Shown here in pieces: positions 15,015 through 23,278 of a stretch of 33,498 nt of DNA. Position 1 is the first letter of the stretch; each line of letters starts with the position of its first letter. The notes beneath the pieces are model-generated. The model searched no databases and was not told the DNA's origin. It saw only the letters and a list, made by a program, of their open reading frames with translations. Source of the DNA: an uncultured Bacteroidota bacterium (GTDB lineage Bacteria; Bacteroidota; Bacteroidia; Chitinophagales; Chitinophagaceae); assembly GCA_903881585.1 (NCBI GenBank), contig CAIRTW010000066.1, positions 1 to 33,498 of the forward strand, written 5' to 3'. The position numbers and the translations under genes are program-made.

Positions 15015-16166
15015 ATGAACTTTCCATCGAAGCATACGGCGACAGGGACTACCATATTCACAGTGATGAGCGCCCTCGCAACCCAGCATAACGCAATTAA
15101 CCTTTCCCAGGGCTTTCCCGATTTTCATATTGATGAAGCACTGTCGAAGGCATTGGGCGATGCGGCACGAAACGGCTTTAATCAGTATGCACCTATGCCC
15201 GGCCTGCCGGCTTTACGCCAGCAGATAGCCGCAAGTTTTAAGCGCCGCTATAATGTGGATGTTGATGCAGATAATGAGGTAACCATAACACCCGGCGCCA
15301 CCTATGCTATTTACACAGCTTTTACTGCCATATTGCAGCCAGGTAATGAGGCGATAGTGCTGGAGCCGGCATATGACAGCTATATACCTAACATAGAAAT
15401 GAATGGCGCCAAAGCTGTAACCGTAGCACTGCCGGCACCTGATTTCAACGTGGACTGGAACAAAGTGAAGGATGCAGTAACTGAAAAGACGCGGGCGATA
15501 ATTATCAACACACCACACAACCCCACAGGTGCTATATGGGGCAAAAGCGACTGGGACGAACTTGCCAATATTGTCAGAGACACAAACATCGTTATCCTTT
15601 CTGACGAGGTCTATGAGCAATTGGTATTTGATGGCGAGCGGCACTACAGCGTGCTGGAACATCCCGAGCTGAGGCAGCGCAGCTTTGCACTTTATTCTTT
15701 TGGCAAGGTATATAACTGCACCGGCTGGAAGATGGGTTACTGTATTGCACCGCCGGAGTTTACACAGGCATTCCGCCGCATACACCAGTTTGTAGGATTT
15801 ACGGTAAATACACCGGCACAGCATGCACTGGCGCATATACTTGCCAACGATACTGCAATGCCCGTTCATACCCTGATGCAGCAAAAGCGTGATCATTTTC
15901 TTTCCCTGATAAAAGAGACGCCGTTTACCATTCATAAGCCGGCGAAAGGCAGCTATTTCCAGCTAGCCAGTTATGAGCGCATCAGCGATATGCCCGACAT
16001 GGAATTTGCGCAATGGCTCACCAAAGAGCACGGTGTCGCCACTATCCCGGTTAGCGCATTCTACAAAAACAAGCAGGATGATAAACTGATCCGTTTCTGT
16101 TTTTCCAAGAAAGAAGAAACGCTCAATGCTGCGGTTGAACGGCTGAAAAAGCTGTCTGAACTATGA
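15015..16166 (+). CDS. Methionine-type aminotransferase (class I/II, YbdL-like)
   Basis: A 383-aa cytosolic PLP-dependent aminotransferase of fold type I. Landmarks are INLSQGFPDF (28-37), TPGATYAIYTAF (92-103), NTPHNPTGAIW (165-175), SDEVYEQLVFD (196-206) and the PLP lysine K231 in YSFGKVYNCTGWKMGY; R374 lies in LIRFCFSK. The closest relatives I recall are YbdL-like methionine aminotransferases and kynurenine/glutamine transaminases, which act on methionine, phenylalanine, glutamine or kynurenine with 2-oxo acids. A part in methionine salvage is possible, but no salvage genes are nearby. It follows manC by 75 nt. Confidence 0.88.
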   Translation: MNFPSKHTATGTTIFTVMSALATQHNAINLSQGFPDFHIDEALSKALGDAARNGFNQYAPMPGLPALRQQIAASFKRRYNVDVDADNEVTITPGATYAIYTAFTAILQPGNEAIVLEPAYDSYIPNIEMNGAKAVTVALPAPDFNVDWNKVKDAVTEKTRAIIINTPHNPTGAIWGKSDWDELANIVRDTNIVILSDEVYEQLVFDGERHYSVLEHPELRQRSFALYSFGKVYNCTGWKMGYCIAPPEFTQAFRRIHQFVGFTVNTPAQHALAHILANDTAMPVHTLMQQKRDHFLSLIKETPFTIHKPAKGSYFQLASYERISDMPDMEFAQWLTKEHGVATIPVSAFYKNKQDDKLIRFCFSKKEETLNAAVERLKKLSEL

Positions 16167-16209
16167 TGGCTTCTTACAAAAAAAAATTAAGAAATTACCC
16201 TGAAATATT

Positions 16210-17124
16210 ATGAGGAAAACAATAACCCTACTATTAACACTGCTTCTATTTAATGCAGGATCTTTTGCACAGGAGTTTTATATAAAAGCAACCGGGGGCT
16301 ACGCCTTTGCCCTGCCGGGCCAAACCACAGATGACCTGGGTAATATTTTGAATGGCACACGTATTACCTATGCCACATCATCAGCAAATTCTAACCTGGG
16401 GTCCGTATATATACCCGTGAGTGGTACAGATTATAAACTCAAAACCGCTTCTTTTTCTGCCGGCATACATGGAACGCTTGGCGGTGGCTATATGATCGAC
16501 AAACACATATGGATCGAATTAGACGCAGACATAAATGCTCTCCCCAAAAAATACACTGCGGTTATTGACTATATTCCCATGGCGACCAACACACCCGATG
16601 TGACCTTCACCCGGAAAACACAGGGTATGGTGATATTATTGCCTTCGATTGTGCTGCAGGCTACCAGGAATTACTGGCGTTTTTATTCCCGTTCAGGTAT
16701 TGCACTGCCTTTTAATTCGCATATAGAAAGGCAGGACAACGAATACTTCGCCAATGGCAGCAATTATGAAAATGATGTATTCACCTGGAAAATAAAAAAC
16801 AAATTCTCATTAGGATTTACGTCTGCCGTGGGTGTTCAGTACCAGCTCAATGACAATGTGAGCCTTGTAGCCGAGGCTAGCTTACTTTATCTTTCCTTAT
16901 TCAGGAAAGAAGCAGATCTCACGGCGATCACCTCAAATGGAATGGCTATCAGCATATCGCAATACACGGGCACGCACACGATCTACTACAATAACAATGG
17001 GCTTTCGCAACCATCCGGTACACCGCAGCAGTCCTTCTCTCAGCCCTTCGGGAATATTGGCGCGAACATTGGCATTATTATCAGGCCATCGCATGGCAGC
17101 AAATCGAAGGAGAAAAGCAATTAG
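16210..17124 (+). CDS. Outer-membrane beta-barrel-type protein
   Basis: A 304-aa protein with a signal peptide (1-20, ending SFAQ). The mature part begins EFYIKATGGYAFALPG and alternates polar and hydrophobic residues with Gly/aromatic strand ends (GIHGTLGGGYMIDKHIWIELD, WRFYSRSGIALPF, FSLGFTSAVGVQYQLNDNVSLVAEASLLYL, NIGANIGIIIRP). This fits an OmpA/OmpW-like eight-to-ten-strand barrel. The basic, serine-rich tail after the last strand is unusual for a barrel that should end in an aromatic. Function unknown. Confidence 0.75.
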   Translation: MRKTITLLLTLLLFNAGSFAQEFYIKATGGYAFALPGQTTDDLGNILNGTRITYATSSANSNLGSVYIPVSGTDYKLKTASFSAGIHGTLGGGYMIDKHIWIELDADINALPKKYTAVIDYIPMATNTPDVTFTRKTQGMVILLPSIVLQATRNYWRFYSRSGIALPFNSHIERQDNEYFANGSNYENDVFTWKIKNKFSLGFTSAVGVQYQLNDNVSLVAEASLLYLSLFRKEADLTAITSNGMAISISQYTGTHTIYYNNNGLSQPSGTPQQSFSQPFGNIGANIGIIIRPSHGSKSKEKSN

Positions 17125-17199
17125 CCGCCGCCGACCAAAAGTTATACAAGGCCGATACGTTTTGCCCTGCTGTTAGTGATCCCAAGGTATTCTTGAAAA

Positions 17200-17260
17200 T
17201 TATACCCGAAGGGGTATAAAACAAGTTGAATTGCATACAATTATACCCGATAAGGTATAA
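17200..17260. promoter_or_regulatory. Array of three palindromes resembling repressor operators
   Basis: Dyad 1 is TTATACCC-gaag-GGGTATAA (17200-17219). Dyad 2 is AATTG-cata-CAATT (17229-17242). Dyad 3 is TTATACC-cgataa-GGTATAA (17241-17260). Dyads 1 and 3 share their arms and are centred 41 bp apart. Such spaced TTATACC/GGTATAA pairs look like operators of an Xre/HipB-type helix-turn-helix repressor, but no regulator gene lies nearby: the flanks are the 3' ends of a beta-barrel gene and a convergent permease gene. Confidence 0.55.
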
Positions 17261-17276
17261 TTTCTGCGTTACAATT

Positions 17277-17319
17277 AAAGCCGTTTCACTTCTAATCTTG
17301 ATTTTTAAGATGCGGCTTT
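17277..17319. terminator. Interrupted hairpin at the convergent gene ends
   Basis: Outer arms aaagccg (17277-17283) and cggcttt (17313-17319) with inner arms atctt (17295-17299) and aagat (17307-17311). It straddles the stop codon of the permease gene. T-runs on both sides are short, so termination is only plausible. Confidence 0.35.
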
Positions 17320-18638
17320 CTCCACACCACAACCTGCCAGGCCACTTCGGCAGTAAGCAAGATAGAGATGGCAAAAATAGCGGGCCTTATTATCTCTTTG
17401 GCAGAAAAGAACACACCCGTTAATGCGATCAGGTAAACGCCAACAGGCAGTGCAACCATCACGCAAAGGCCCGGCACACCCAAGGGTATTCTGAACGGGC
17501 GGTGTGTTAACGGTTCTTTTATTCTTAACCTAATCAAAGAAATATATTCCAGGAATAGCCCTGCACCATATATGGTGACATCAATAATGATGAGCTCACC
17601 AAATGTCCATAGGGTCATAGCGCTGATAACAACCGAGCAAACAACAATAGAGAACCACGGTGTTTGAAATCTTGAATGCAGGATGCCCAGCTTTGATGGT
17701 AGCAAACCATCATCAGACATTGCTTTAGGCAACCGGGATACCGACAAGAGGTTGGCGCTATAAAGCCCCAGTGTGCTGGCCATTCCGGCCGCAGCAATGA
17801 GCACACCCAACCAGCGGCCACCGATCAATGCACCGAGTGAGGGAAACCCGTCTTTTGTCAGCACATCATAATTGATGCGGGATTGCTGTGCTACTAATAT
17901 AACCAGCACATAAACAACGATCACGGTAACAAAAGCTATTGCCATAGAAGTAAGATAAGAGCGAAGCGGGTTCTCCACTTCTTCGGCATAGGTGGTTACA
18001 TTGTCCCACCCCAGGCAGTTCCACATAATGGTATATAGGCTTAGCCCTACCGAAGAATAGCTAAGATGCTTTAATGACGGCGCCGGAATAGCAAGTGAAC
18101 CGGTATGATGCCAAAAGAAAACAAAGAATAAAACTACAAAAGGAATCAGCACCATGCCGGCAAGCACTAACGATATCCGGCCCACCGGTAATATGCCGCG
18201 GATATTAATGCCAGCTGATGTCCAGACGATGAGCAGGCAGATCCATATCTTATATGCCGCAATACCCGGCAGCAGAAATGTAGCATACTGCACGAATAGC
18301 ACCGGATAAATGGCCAGGTCCACAAATGTGTAAAACCACGTCCACAGCCCTTCGTAAAAGCCCCATCTCGGTCCCAGCGCATGTTTCACCCATTTGTAGT
18401 AGCCGCCCGTTATCGGCATCATGCCGTTTAGCTCCAACACCGTAAATATCGATGGAACATCCCACAACAGCGGTGTAATAATTAATAGTAAAAGCGCACC
18501 ATGCTCACCGGCATAAGACAGCAATGGCTCCAGGCCATAAGGCCCGCCAGACACCGTAAAAAAAATAACCGCAGCCAGGTGTATCGGCCGGATCTTTTTT
18601 AGAGCCGTTGATTTTCTCACGGGCACAAAATACAGCAT
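17292..18638 (-). CDS. APC-superfamily amino acid/polyamine permease
   Basis: A 448-aa inner-membrane protein with about twelve hydrophobic segments. TM1 carries the broken-helix motif FFTVSGGPYGLEPLL (32-46), characteristic of the APC superfamily; the GGPYG form is closest to the LAT/PUT-like subgroup that imports polyamines or cationic amino acids. MPITGGYYKWVKHALGPRWGFYEGLWTW is the conserved TM2-TM3 region. No substrate-specific enzyme is next to it, so the solute is uncertain. It lies downstream of the MBL-rhodanese gene on the same strand but is separated by a terminator. No clear promoter match is seen. Confidence 0.85.
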   Translation of the reverse strand: MLYFVPVRKSTALKKIRPIHLAAVIFFTVSGGPYGLEPLLSYAGEHGALLLLIITPLLWDVPSIFTVLELNGMMPITGGYYKWVKHALGPRWGFYEGLWTWFYTFVDLAIYPVLFVQYATFLLPGIAAYKIWICLLIVWTSAGINIRGILPVGRISLVLAGMVLIPFVVLFFVFFWHHTGSLAIPAPSLKHLSYSSVGLSLYTIMWNCLGWDNVTTYAEEVENPLRSYLTSMAIAFVTVIVVYVLVILVAQQSRINYDVLTKDGFPSLGALIGGRWLGVLIAAAGMASTLGLYSANLLSVSRLPKAMSDDGLLPSKLGILHSRFQTPWFSIVVCSVVISAMTLWTFGELIIIDVTIYGAGLFLEYISLIRLRIKEPLTHRPFRIPLGVPGLCVMVALPVGVYLIALTGVFFSAKEIIRPAIFAISILLTAEVAWQVVVWRKPHLKNQD

Positions 18639-18663
18639 CTGCTGATAATGTGTTGCGGTCTAA

Positions 18664-18695
18664 AAAACGTAGAGACGCAATCCGTTGCGCCTCTA
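18664..18695 (-). terminator. Terminator of the MBL-rhodanese gene (dispersed-repeat type)
   Basis: tagag-a-cgcaa (18670-18680), loop tccg, ttgcg-c-ctcta (18685-18695): two 5-bp stems with one mismatch between them. On the minus strand the stem is followed by cg and six T. The sequence resembles the TAGAGACGCAA...TTGCGTCTCTA palindrome found as a dispersed repeat in several phyla, here apparently used as a terminator. Confidence 0.7.
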
Positions 18696-18721
18696 TGAAA
18701 TAAAATATTTGATTTGCCAGA

Positions 18722-20134
18722 CTATACCTTCACACTATCTGGGAATACGACCGGTATTCCCTTTTCCTCCTTCATCTTGCTAAACCCACCCAGCACATTG
18801 CGCAGGTTGTGATAACCTTGCCGTTTCAGCAGTGACGCAGCAATAACAGAACGATACCCTCCGGCACAATGGACGTACAGGTTGTTTTCGTCATCGATCA
18901 TTGCAATGTTGGCAGGATCAGCCAGTGTGTCGAGTGGTATGTTTATCGCGCCCTTCACATGCGCCGTTTCAAACTCCGCGGGTTTACGCACATCTATTAT
19001 TTCCAGCAGGTTGTCGTGGGGTATGTCCATAGCCAGTTCATCGGGTTCTATGTCTATGATCATGTCTATCTCTTCACCGCTGTTTTTCCAGGTCTCGTAG
19101 CCGCCATCCAGGTAGCCCTGCACATTGTCTATGCCCACTCGTGCAAGGCGTGTTATACTTTCTTTTTCCTTGCCGGGCTCAGTTACCAGCACCAGCGCTT
19201 GTTTATTAGGTATCAGCGTGCCTGCCCACTCGGCATAACGGTCATTCGGCCCCACTCCTATACTTATTGACCCGGGCACAAACCCTGATGTAAATACAGC
19301 AGCCGGCCTTGTATCCAGTATCCACACATCGCCATCGTTCACGATCTTTTTAAAATCGACTACGCTCAAAGGCAGAAGCGACTTCTTAAAAACTTCATCC
19401 AGGCTTTCATAACCCTCTTTGTTTATACGTGCATTCTCCGGGAAGTACGATGGCGGAGTATTAAGCCCTGTAGTCACCACCTTGATGAACTCTTCTTTCG
19501 TCATGTCCTTCAGCGCATAGTTGGTTGCCTTTTGCACACCTATGGTGCTGAAAGTTTCCGGTCCGAGTGCTTTACCGCAGGATGATCCCGGCCCATGCGC
19601 CGGATATACGATGATATTATCGTTGAGCGGCTTTATCTTATTCTGTAGCGTGTCATACATTTTCCCGGCAAGCTCCTCCTTGGTCAGGTTGCCGCTAAAC
19701 AGGTCTGGCCTGCCCACATCGCCTACAAACAGCGTATCTCCTGTGAAGATGCAGTAAGGTGCTCCTCCCTCGTCATGCAGCAGGTAGCAGGTGCTTTCCA
19801 GCGTATGGCCCGGGGTGTGTAGCGCTTTTATTTTCAGCTTGCCCACCATAAACTCCTCACCATCCTTTGCCATGTGTATCTTGAAGGACGCCTCGGTATC
19901 AGGCCCATATACTATTGGCGCACCTGTTTTCTGCGCCAGCTCTATATGGCCGCTCACAAAGTCGGCATGAAAATGTGTTTCAAATATGTATTTGATCTTT
20001 ACACCTTGCTCTGCCGCCATCTGGATATAGGTGTCCACGTCCCTCAATGGGTCTATTACTGCTGCCTCACCCTCACTTGCTATAAAATAAGCGGCCTCAC
20101 TCAGGCAGCTTGTGTACAACTGTTTAATTTCCAT
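18722..20134 (-). CDS. ETHE1-like MBL-fold protein with two rhodanese domains
   Basis: A 470-aa cytosolic protein. Residues 1-250 form a metallo-beta-lactamase domain with HFHADFVSGH (H54, H56, D58, H63), H110 in HTPGH, D133 in FTGDTLFVGDVGRPDL and H180 in YPAHGPGSSCG. The last two segments are typical of ETHE1-type persulfide dioxygenases, which oxidise glutathione or similar persulfides to sulfite. Rhodanese domain 1 (about 260-355) has LVTEPGKE where the active-site loop should hold a Cys, so it is probably inactive. Domain 2 (about 372-465) has VHCAGGYRS with C423 and looks active. A role in sulfide/persulfide detoxification is likely. An exact -7 element lies 19 nt upstream. Confidence 0.88.
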   Translation of the reverse strand: MEIKQLYTSCLSEAAYFIASEGEAAVIDPLRDVDTYIQMAAEQGVKIKYIFETHFHADFVSGHIELAQKTGAPIVYGPDTEASFKIHMAKDGEEFMVGKLKIKALHTPGHTLESTCYLLHDEGGAPYCIFTGDTLFVGDVGRPDLFSGNLTKEELAGKMYDTLQNKIKPLNDNIIVYPAHGPGSSCGKALGPETFSTIGVQKATNYALKDMTKEEFIKVVTTGLNTPPSYFPENARINKEGYESLDEVFKKSLLPLSVVDFKKIVNDGDVWILDTRPAAVFTSGFVPGSISIGVGPNDRYAEWAGTLIPNKQALVLVTEPGKEKESITRLARVGIDNVQGYLDGGYETWKNSGEEIDMIIDIEPDELAMDIPHDNLLEIIDVRKPAEFETAHVKGAINIPLDTLADPANIAMIDDENNLYVHCAGGYRSVIAASLLKRQGYHNLRNVLGGFSKMKEEKGIPVVFPDSVKV

Positions 20135-20153
20135 GTCATTATTATTGATCCTG

Positions 20154-20161
20154 CAAAGTTA
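20154..20161 (-). promoter_or_regulatory. Promoter -7 element (TAACTTTG) of the MBL-rhodanese gene
   Basis: Exact TAnnTTTG match on the minus strand, 19 nt before the ATG at 20134, within the 110-bp divergent spacer. An 8-bp inverted repeat (ctttcgca 20172-20179, tgcgaaag 20233-20240) spans that spacer; its role is unknown. Confidence 0.6.
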
Positions 20162-20244
20162 ATATAAACCGCTTTCGCACGGCTTATTGGAGCATAAAAA
20201 TACTCTATGCAATAAATTTTCCGTTATTATCTTGCGAAAGATTT

Positions 20245-20790
20245 ATGCACAAATTGTTTCTGTTTCTGCTTTTAACGATTGCCGGTCATGTAGCTACCGG
20301 CCAGGAATATGTATATGCAAACACCGATAACCTGCTGCTCAGGGACCGGCCTGAAAAGGAATATGATGTATTTGGTGTACTTCACGCACCCTGCCGGCTT
20401 GAAGTAATACCCTATAGCACCGGCTATGAAACTAAAGCGATCAAGGACCGGTTTTATCACGTTCAGCTCAGCGTCTGGTTTGAAAAGACCAAAAGCTCTT
20501 ATACCGGGTATGGCTGGGTAGAAAAAAAGTATGTGGTAAGCAGCCACGATAAGATAACGGCACAATACGCCGACAGCGCAGAAGCAATATTATTCAACAA
20601 AGTGCCTGTTTCCCGGGATAACCCGCCAAAACTCAACTGTCGCAGCTACCCCTACCCAAAGTATAAAGGAGGCGAAAAGAACTTTGATACGGCAAACAAA
20701 AAGAAGTACCAAAAAGGGAAACTTGGCGGATGTTATTATATTAATGCAAAAGGAAGGAAGGTGTATGTGGATGCGAAACTGTGTAAGTGA
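20245..20790 (+). CDS. Exported SH3-like protein
   Basis: A 181-aa protein with a signal peptide (1-19, ending ATGQ). Residues about 22-95 (YVYANTDNLLLRDRPEKEYDVFGVL, then YGWVEKKYV) fit a bacterial SH3 domain, which in many exported proteins binds peptidoglycan or other surface polymers. The C-terminal part is basic (KYKGGEKNF, KKKYQKGKLGG) and ends GCYYINAKGRKVYVDAKLC, a strand-turn-strand unit with two cysteines that may pair. No enzyme domain is attached. Divergent from the MBL-rhodanese gene and followed by a strong hairpin. Confidence 0.7.
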   Translation: MHKLFLFLLLTIAGHVATGQEYVYANTDNLLLRDRPEKEYDVFGVLHAPCRLEVIPYSTGYETKAIKDRFYHVQLSVWFEKTKSSYTGYGWVEKKYVVSSHDKITAQYADSAEAILFNKVPVSRDNPPKLNCRSYPYPKYKGGEKNFDTANKKKYQKGKLGGCYYINAKGRKVYVDAKLCK

Positions 20791-20793
20791 CAA

Positions 20794-20828
20794 TAGGTGT
20801 CTCACACCTTTGAGGTGTGGGACACCTA
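20794..20828. terminator. Strong hairpin between the SH3-like and ALDH genes
   Basis: A 16-bp stem with a ttg loop: taggtgtc-t-cacacct (20794-20809) against aggtgtg-g-gacaccta (20813-20828). The only non-Watson-Crick position is a T-G pair. There is no T-run after it, so it may be a dispersed repeat or an RNA-stabilising stem as much as a terminator. It begins 3 nt after the SH3-like stop codon. Confidence 0.55.
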
Positions 20829-20851
20829 CGAAAATTGCCTAATTTCGCGTT

Positions 20852-22309
20852 ATGAATCTTTCCGCTCCATCGCATATTGCCAACTATATAGCCGGCTCGC
20901 TGCAGGCCCCATTAAACGGCAAATACATAGATAATATAAACCCGGCTACAGGCGAGGTATATAGCCAGATACCCGACAGCGATATAAAAGATGTGGAGGA
21001 AGCCATAGGCGCTGCACGGGCTGCTTTCCCGCTATGGAGCACCACACCAGTGGAAGACCGTTTTAAAATACTGAACCGTATCGCCGAACTTATAGATGAA
21101 AACCTGGATGCCCTTGCGCTCGCGGAAACCAACGATAACGGCAAGCCGCTCTGGCTCAGCAAGCGGGTGGACATACCCCGTGCATCCAGCAACTTCCGGT
21201 TCTTTGCAACGGGCATCATGCACTTCGCCACAGACAGTCACCACATGGAAGATAAAGCCATCAACTACACGCTGCGCCAGCCTATTGGCGTAGTGGGTTG
21301 CATCTCTCCGTGGAACCTGCCCCTGTATCTCTTCACCTGGAAAATAGCCCCGGCTCTTGCTGCAGGTAACTGCGTGGTAGCCAAGCCCAGCGAAGTGACC
21401 CCGATGACGGCCTACCTGCTCAGCATCATTTGCCAGAAGGCTGGCTTGCCTGCGGGCGTGCTGAATATATTGCATGGCACTGGACCGGGCTGCGGCTCTG
21501 CCATTGTAGCGCATCCAGATATTAAGGCCATCTCCTTTACTGGCAGCACACGCGCCGGCCGGGAGATAGCCGCTATCGCTGCGCCCATGTTCAAAAAAAT
21601 ATCGCTGGAGCTGGGTGGCAAGAACCCGAATATCATTTTTGCAGATTGCGACTGGGATAAGATGATGCGCACTACACTGCAATCTTCTTTCAGTAACCAG
21701 GGTCAGATATGCCTTTGCGGCAGCCGCATATTGGTAGAAGAAAGCATTTATGAAAAGTTCAAAACAGAATTTATCGCCCGTGCAAAAAAACTCATTAACG
21801 GAGACCCGCTCGATGAGCACACCAAACAGGGTGCCGTAGTAAGCAAGCTGCACTTTGATAAAGTGCTGGGTTGTATAGAGCTGGCAAAACAGGAGGGCGG
21901 GAAGATACTGCTGGGTGGCAATGCCGTAAAAGGGACCGGCCGCTGCGCAAATGGCCTGTTTATAGAGCCTACCATCATAGAGGGCCTTGGCCCACACTGC
22001 CGCACCAATATGGAGGAGATATTCGGCCCGGTTGTTACATTGCAATCGTTTAGCAACGAAGAGGAAGCCCTAATGCTCGCCAACACCAGCGACTACGGCC
22101 TCTCTGCCACCATCTGGACACAGGACGTGAGCCGCGCAAACCGTGTAGCGGCACAGGTACACAGCGGCATCATCTGGGTAAACTGCTGGTTGCTCCGTGA
22201 TCTGCGCACCCCATTCGGCGGTTTCAAAAACAGTGGTGTTGGCCGCGAAGGTGGCTGGGACGCATTGCGGTTCTTTACTGAACCTAAGAATGTGTGTATA
22301 GAGCTGTAA
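20852..22309 (+). CDS. NAD(P)-dependent aldehyde dehydrogenase
   Basis: A 485-aa soluble enzyme oxidising an aldehyde to the acid. Motifs are SPWNLPLYLFTWK (152-164), FTGSTRAGREI (229-239) in the nucleotide-binding fold, the general base E254 in LELGGKNPN, the catalytic C287 in NQGQICLCGSR, and the C-terminal EEIFGPVV and PFGGFKNSGVGREGG. Overall it resembles the 2-hydroxymuconic-semialdehyde/betaine-aldehyde branch, but no ring-cleavage genes are nearby, so the substrate is open. TAATTTCG (20840-20847), a 7/8 -7 match, lies 4 nt before the ATG. Its last ~24 nt are partly duplicated at 24896-24918. Confidence 0.93.
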   Translation: MNLSAPSHIANYIAGSLQAPLNGKYIDNINPATGEVYSQIPDSDIKDVEEAIGAARAAFPLWSTTPVEDRFKILNRIAELIDENLDALALAETNDNGKPLWLSKRVDIPRASSNFRFFATGIMHFATDSHHMEDKAINYTLRQPIGVVGCISPWNLPLYLFTWKIAPALAAGNCVVAKPSEVTPMTAYLLSIICQKAGLPAGVLNILHGTGPGCGSAIVAHPDIKAISFTGSTRAGREIAAIAAPMFKKISLELGGKNPNIIFADCDWDKMMRTTLQSSFSNQGQICLCGSRILVEESIYEKFKTEFIARAKKLINGDPLDEHTKQGAVVSKLHFDKVLGCIELAKQEGGKILLGGNAVKGTGRCANGLFIEPTIIEGLGPHCRTNMEEIFGPVVTLQSFSNEEEALMLANTSDYGLSATIWTQDVSRANRVAAQVHSGIIWVNCWLLRDLRTPFGGFKNSGVGREGGWDALRFFTEPKNVCIEL

Positions 22310-22322
22310 AGCTTTATCCGCA

Positions 22323-23273
22323 TCATCTTTTCAGGGCATCGATAAATTTTTGGTTCTTAACAATGATGTTCATTGCCTGGGGTACCCCTTGATAATTCAG
22401 GTGATATGGGTCGGCAAAATTCCGGGGATCGCCTATATTAAATTCATCGTTGGTATTTATTACGGGCACACCGCATTCATCGCACATTTTTGTTACCAGG
22501 TCAAATCCATCCTTGCGGTATAGCCCTCTGAATAATGGCATCTGTACGCACAGCAATTTAATATTGTTTTCCTTACATAAATTATTCAACGATTGCAGGT
22601 CGCCTTTTATAGAGTCATAATAAATTTTAAAGGCATTGTATGATCTCAAGGCCGATTGTAAGGCATCGCCATATGGCGCTACGGTAGTGTCCCAAACATT
22701 AGGGTTTATGGCAACTCCCCTTGTTTCCCAGATCGTTTTTTTATAGGGCGAAATACATTTGATAAACACCTGGTATTTCAAAAGAGCATATAAGGGAATG
22801 TATTTTTCAAAAAAGTTGAACCCGAAATAATCCACGATCATTTTATCCTCATTACGAGGGAAAAAAGCATACCTCGAAAAATGGTCTTTGTGGGTAAAGT
22901 CCTTCTGCACATTATACGGGCCGGCATTTATGTAAGGGTCAAAGCTCAGGATCACCGCCTTGGGAGGAGGGTTATTGGCCAGGTAATATTTCAGCCTTAT
23001 CAGGTAAACAGTTATGTCGGCATGGCCCTGTATGCCTAAGTTTACCGAGCTGGCCCCCGCTGAATCGCGAAAGAACCATGGGTCAAACTGGTTAAAGCAT
23101 CTTGAACTTCCCAGGAACACTATATCATTTTTCTGGCCTTTTACTGCGTATAAGTTATCGCTGCCATAAAGCACTTTATCCTTTATTCTTGCCGAAATAA
23201 TTAACTGCAATATGGTTGCAACCGCAAGCAGAATCGCGAGATAATTAAAGGTTCGGAATAAGAATTTTTTCAT
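22323..23273 (-). CDS. Membrane-anchored SGNH-hydrolase-like acyltransferase partner
   Basis: A 316-aa protein with one N-terminal membrane helix (about 8-28) and an extracytoplasmic domain. Block I is IVFLGSSRCFNQ (nucleophile S57 of GSS), and the C-terminal pair is D288-H291 in FADPYHLN, the pattern of SGNH/AlgJ/DltD-like proteins. These take an acyl group from an MBOAT partner and transfer it to a polysaccharide or other acceptor outside the membrane. Its start is only 5 nt from the MBOAT stop, and both genes read the same way, so the pair forms one operon. The acceptor is unknown. Base use is more AT-rich than in the neighbouring ALDH gene. Confidence 0.75.
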   Translation of the reverse strand: MKKFLFRTFNYLAILLAVATILQLIISARIKDKVLYGSDNLYAVKGQKNDIVFLGSSRCFNQFDPWFFRDSAGASSVNLGIQGHADITVYLIRLKYYLANNPPPKAVILSFDPYINAGPYNVQKDFTHKDHFSRYAFFPRNEDKMIVDYFGFNFFEKYIPLYALLKYQVFIKCISPYKKTIWETRGVAINPNVWDTTVAPYGDALQSALRSYNAFKIYYDSIKGDLQSLNNLCKENNIKLLCVQMPLFRGLYRKDGFDLVTKMCDECGVPVINTNDEFNIGDPRNFADPYHLNYQGVPQAMNIIVKNQKFIDALKR

Positions 23274-23278
23274 TTAGC

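Noticed and set aside
21032-22045. A 337-codon open frame on the minus strand, opposite the aldehyde dehydrogenase gene
   Set aside because: The plus-strand frame encodes a complete ALDH with all motifs; the antisense protein is Cys/His-rich without any domain and reflects codon bias of the real gene.
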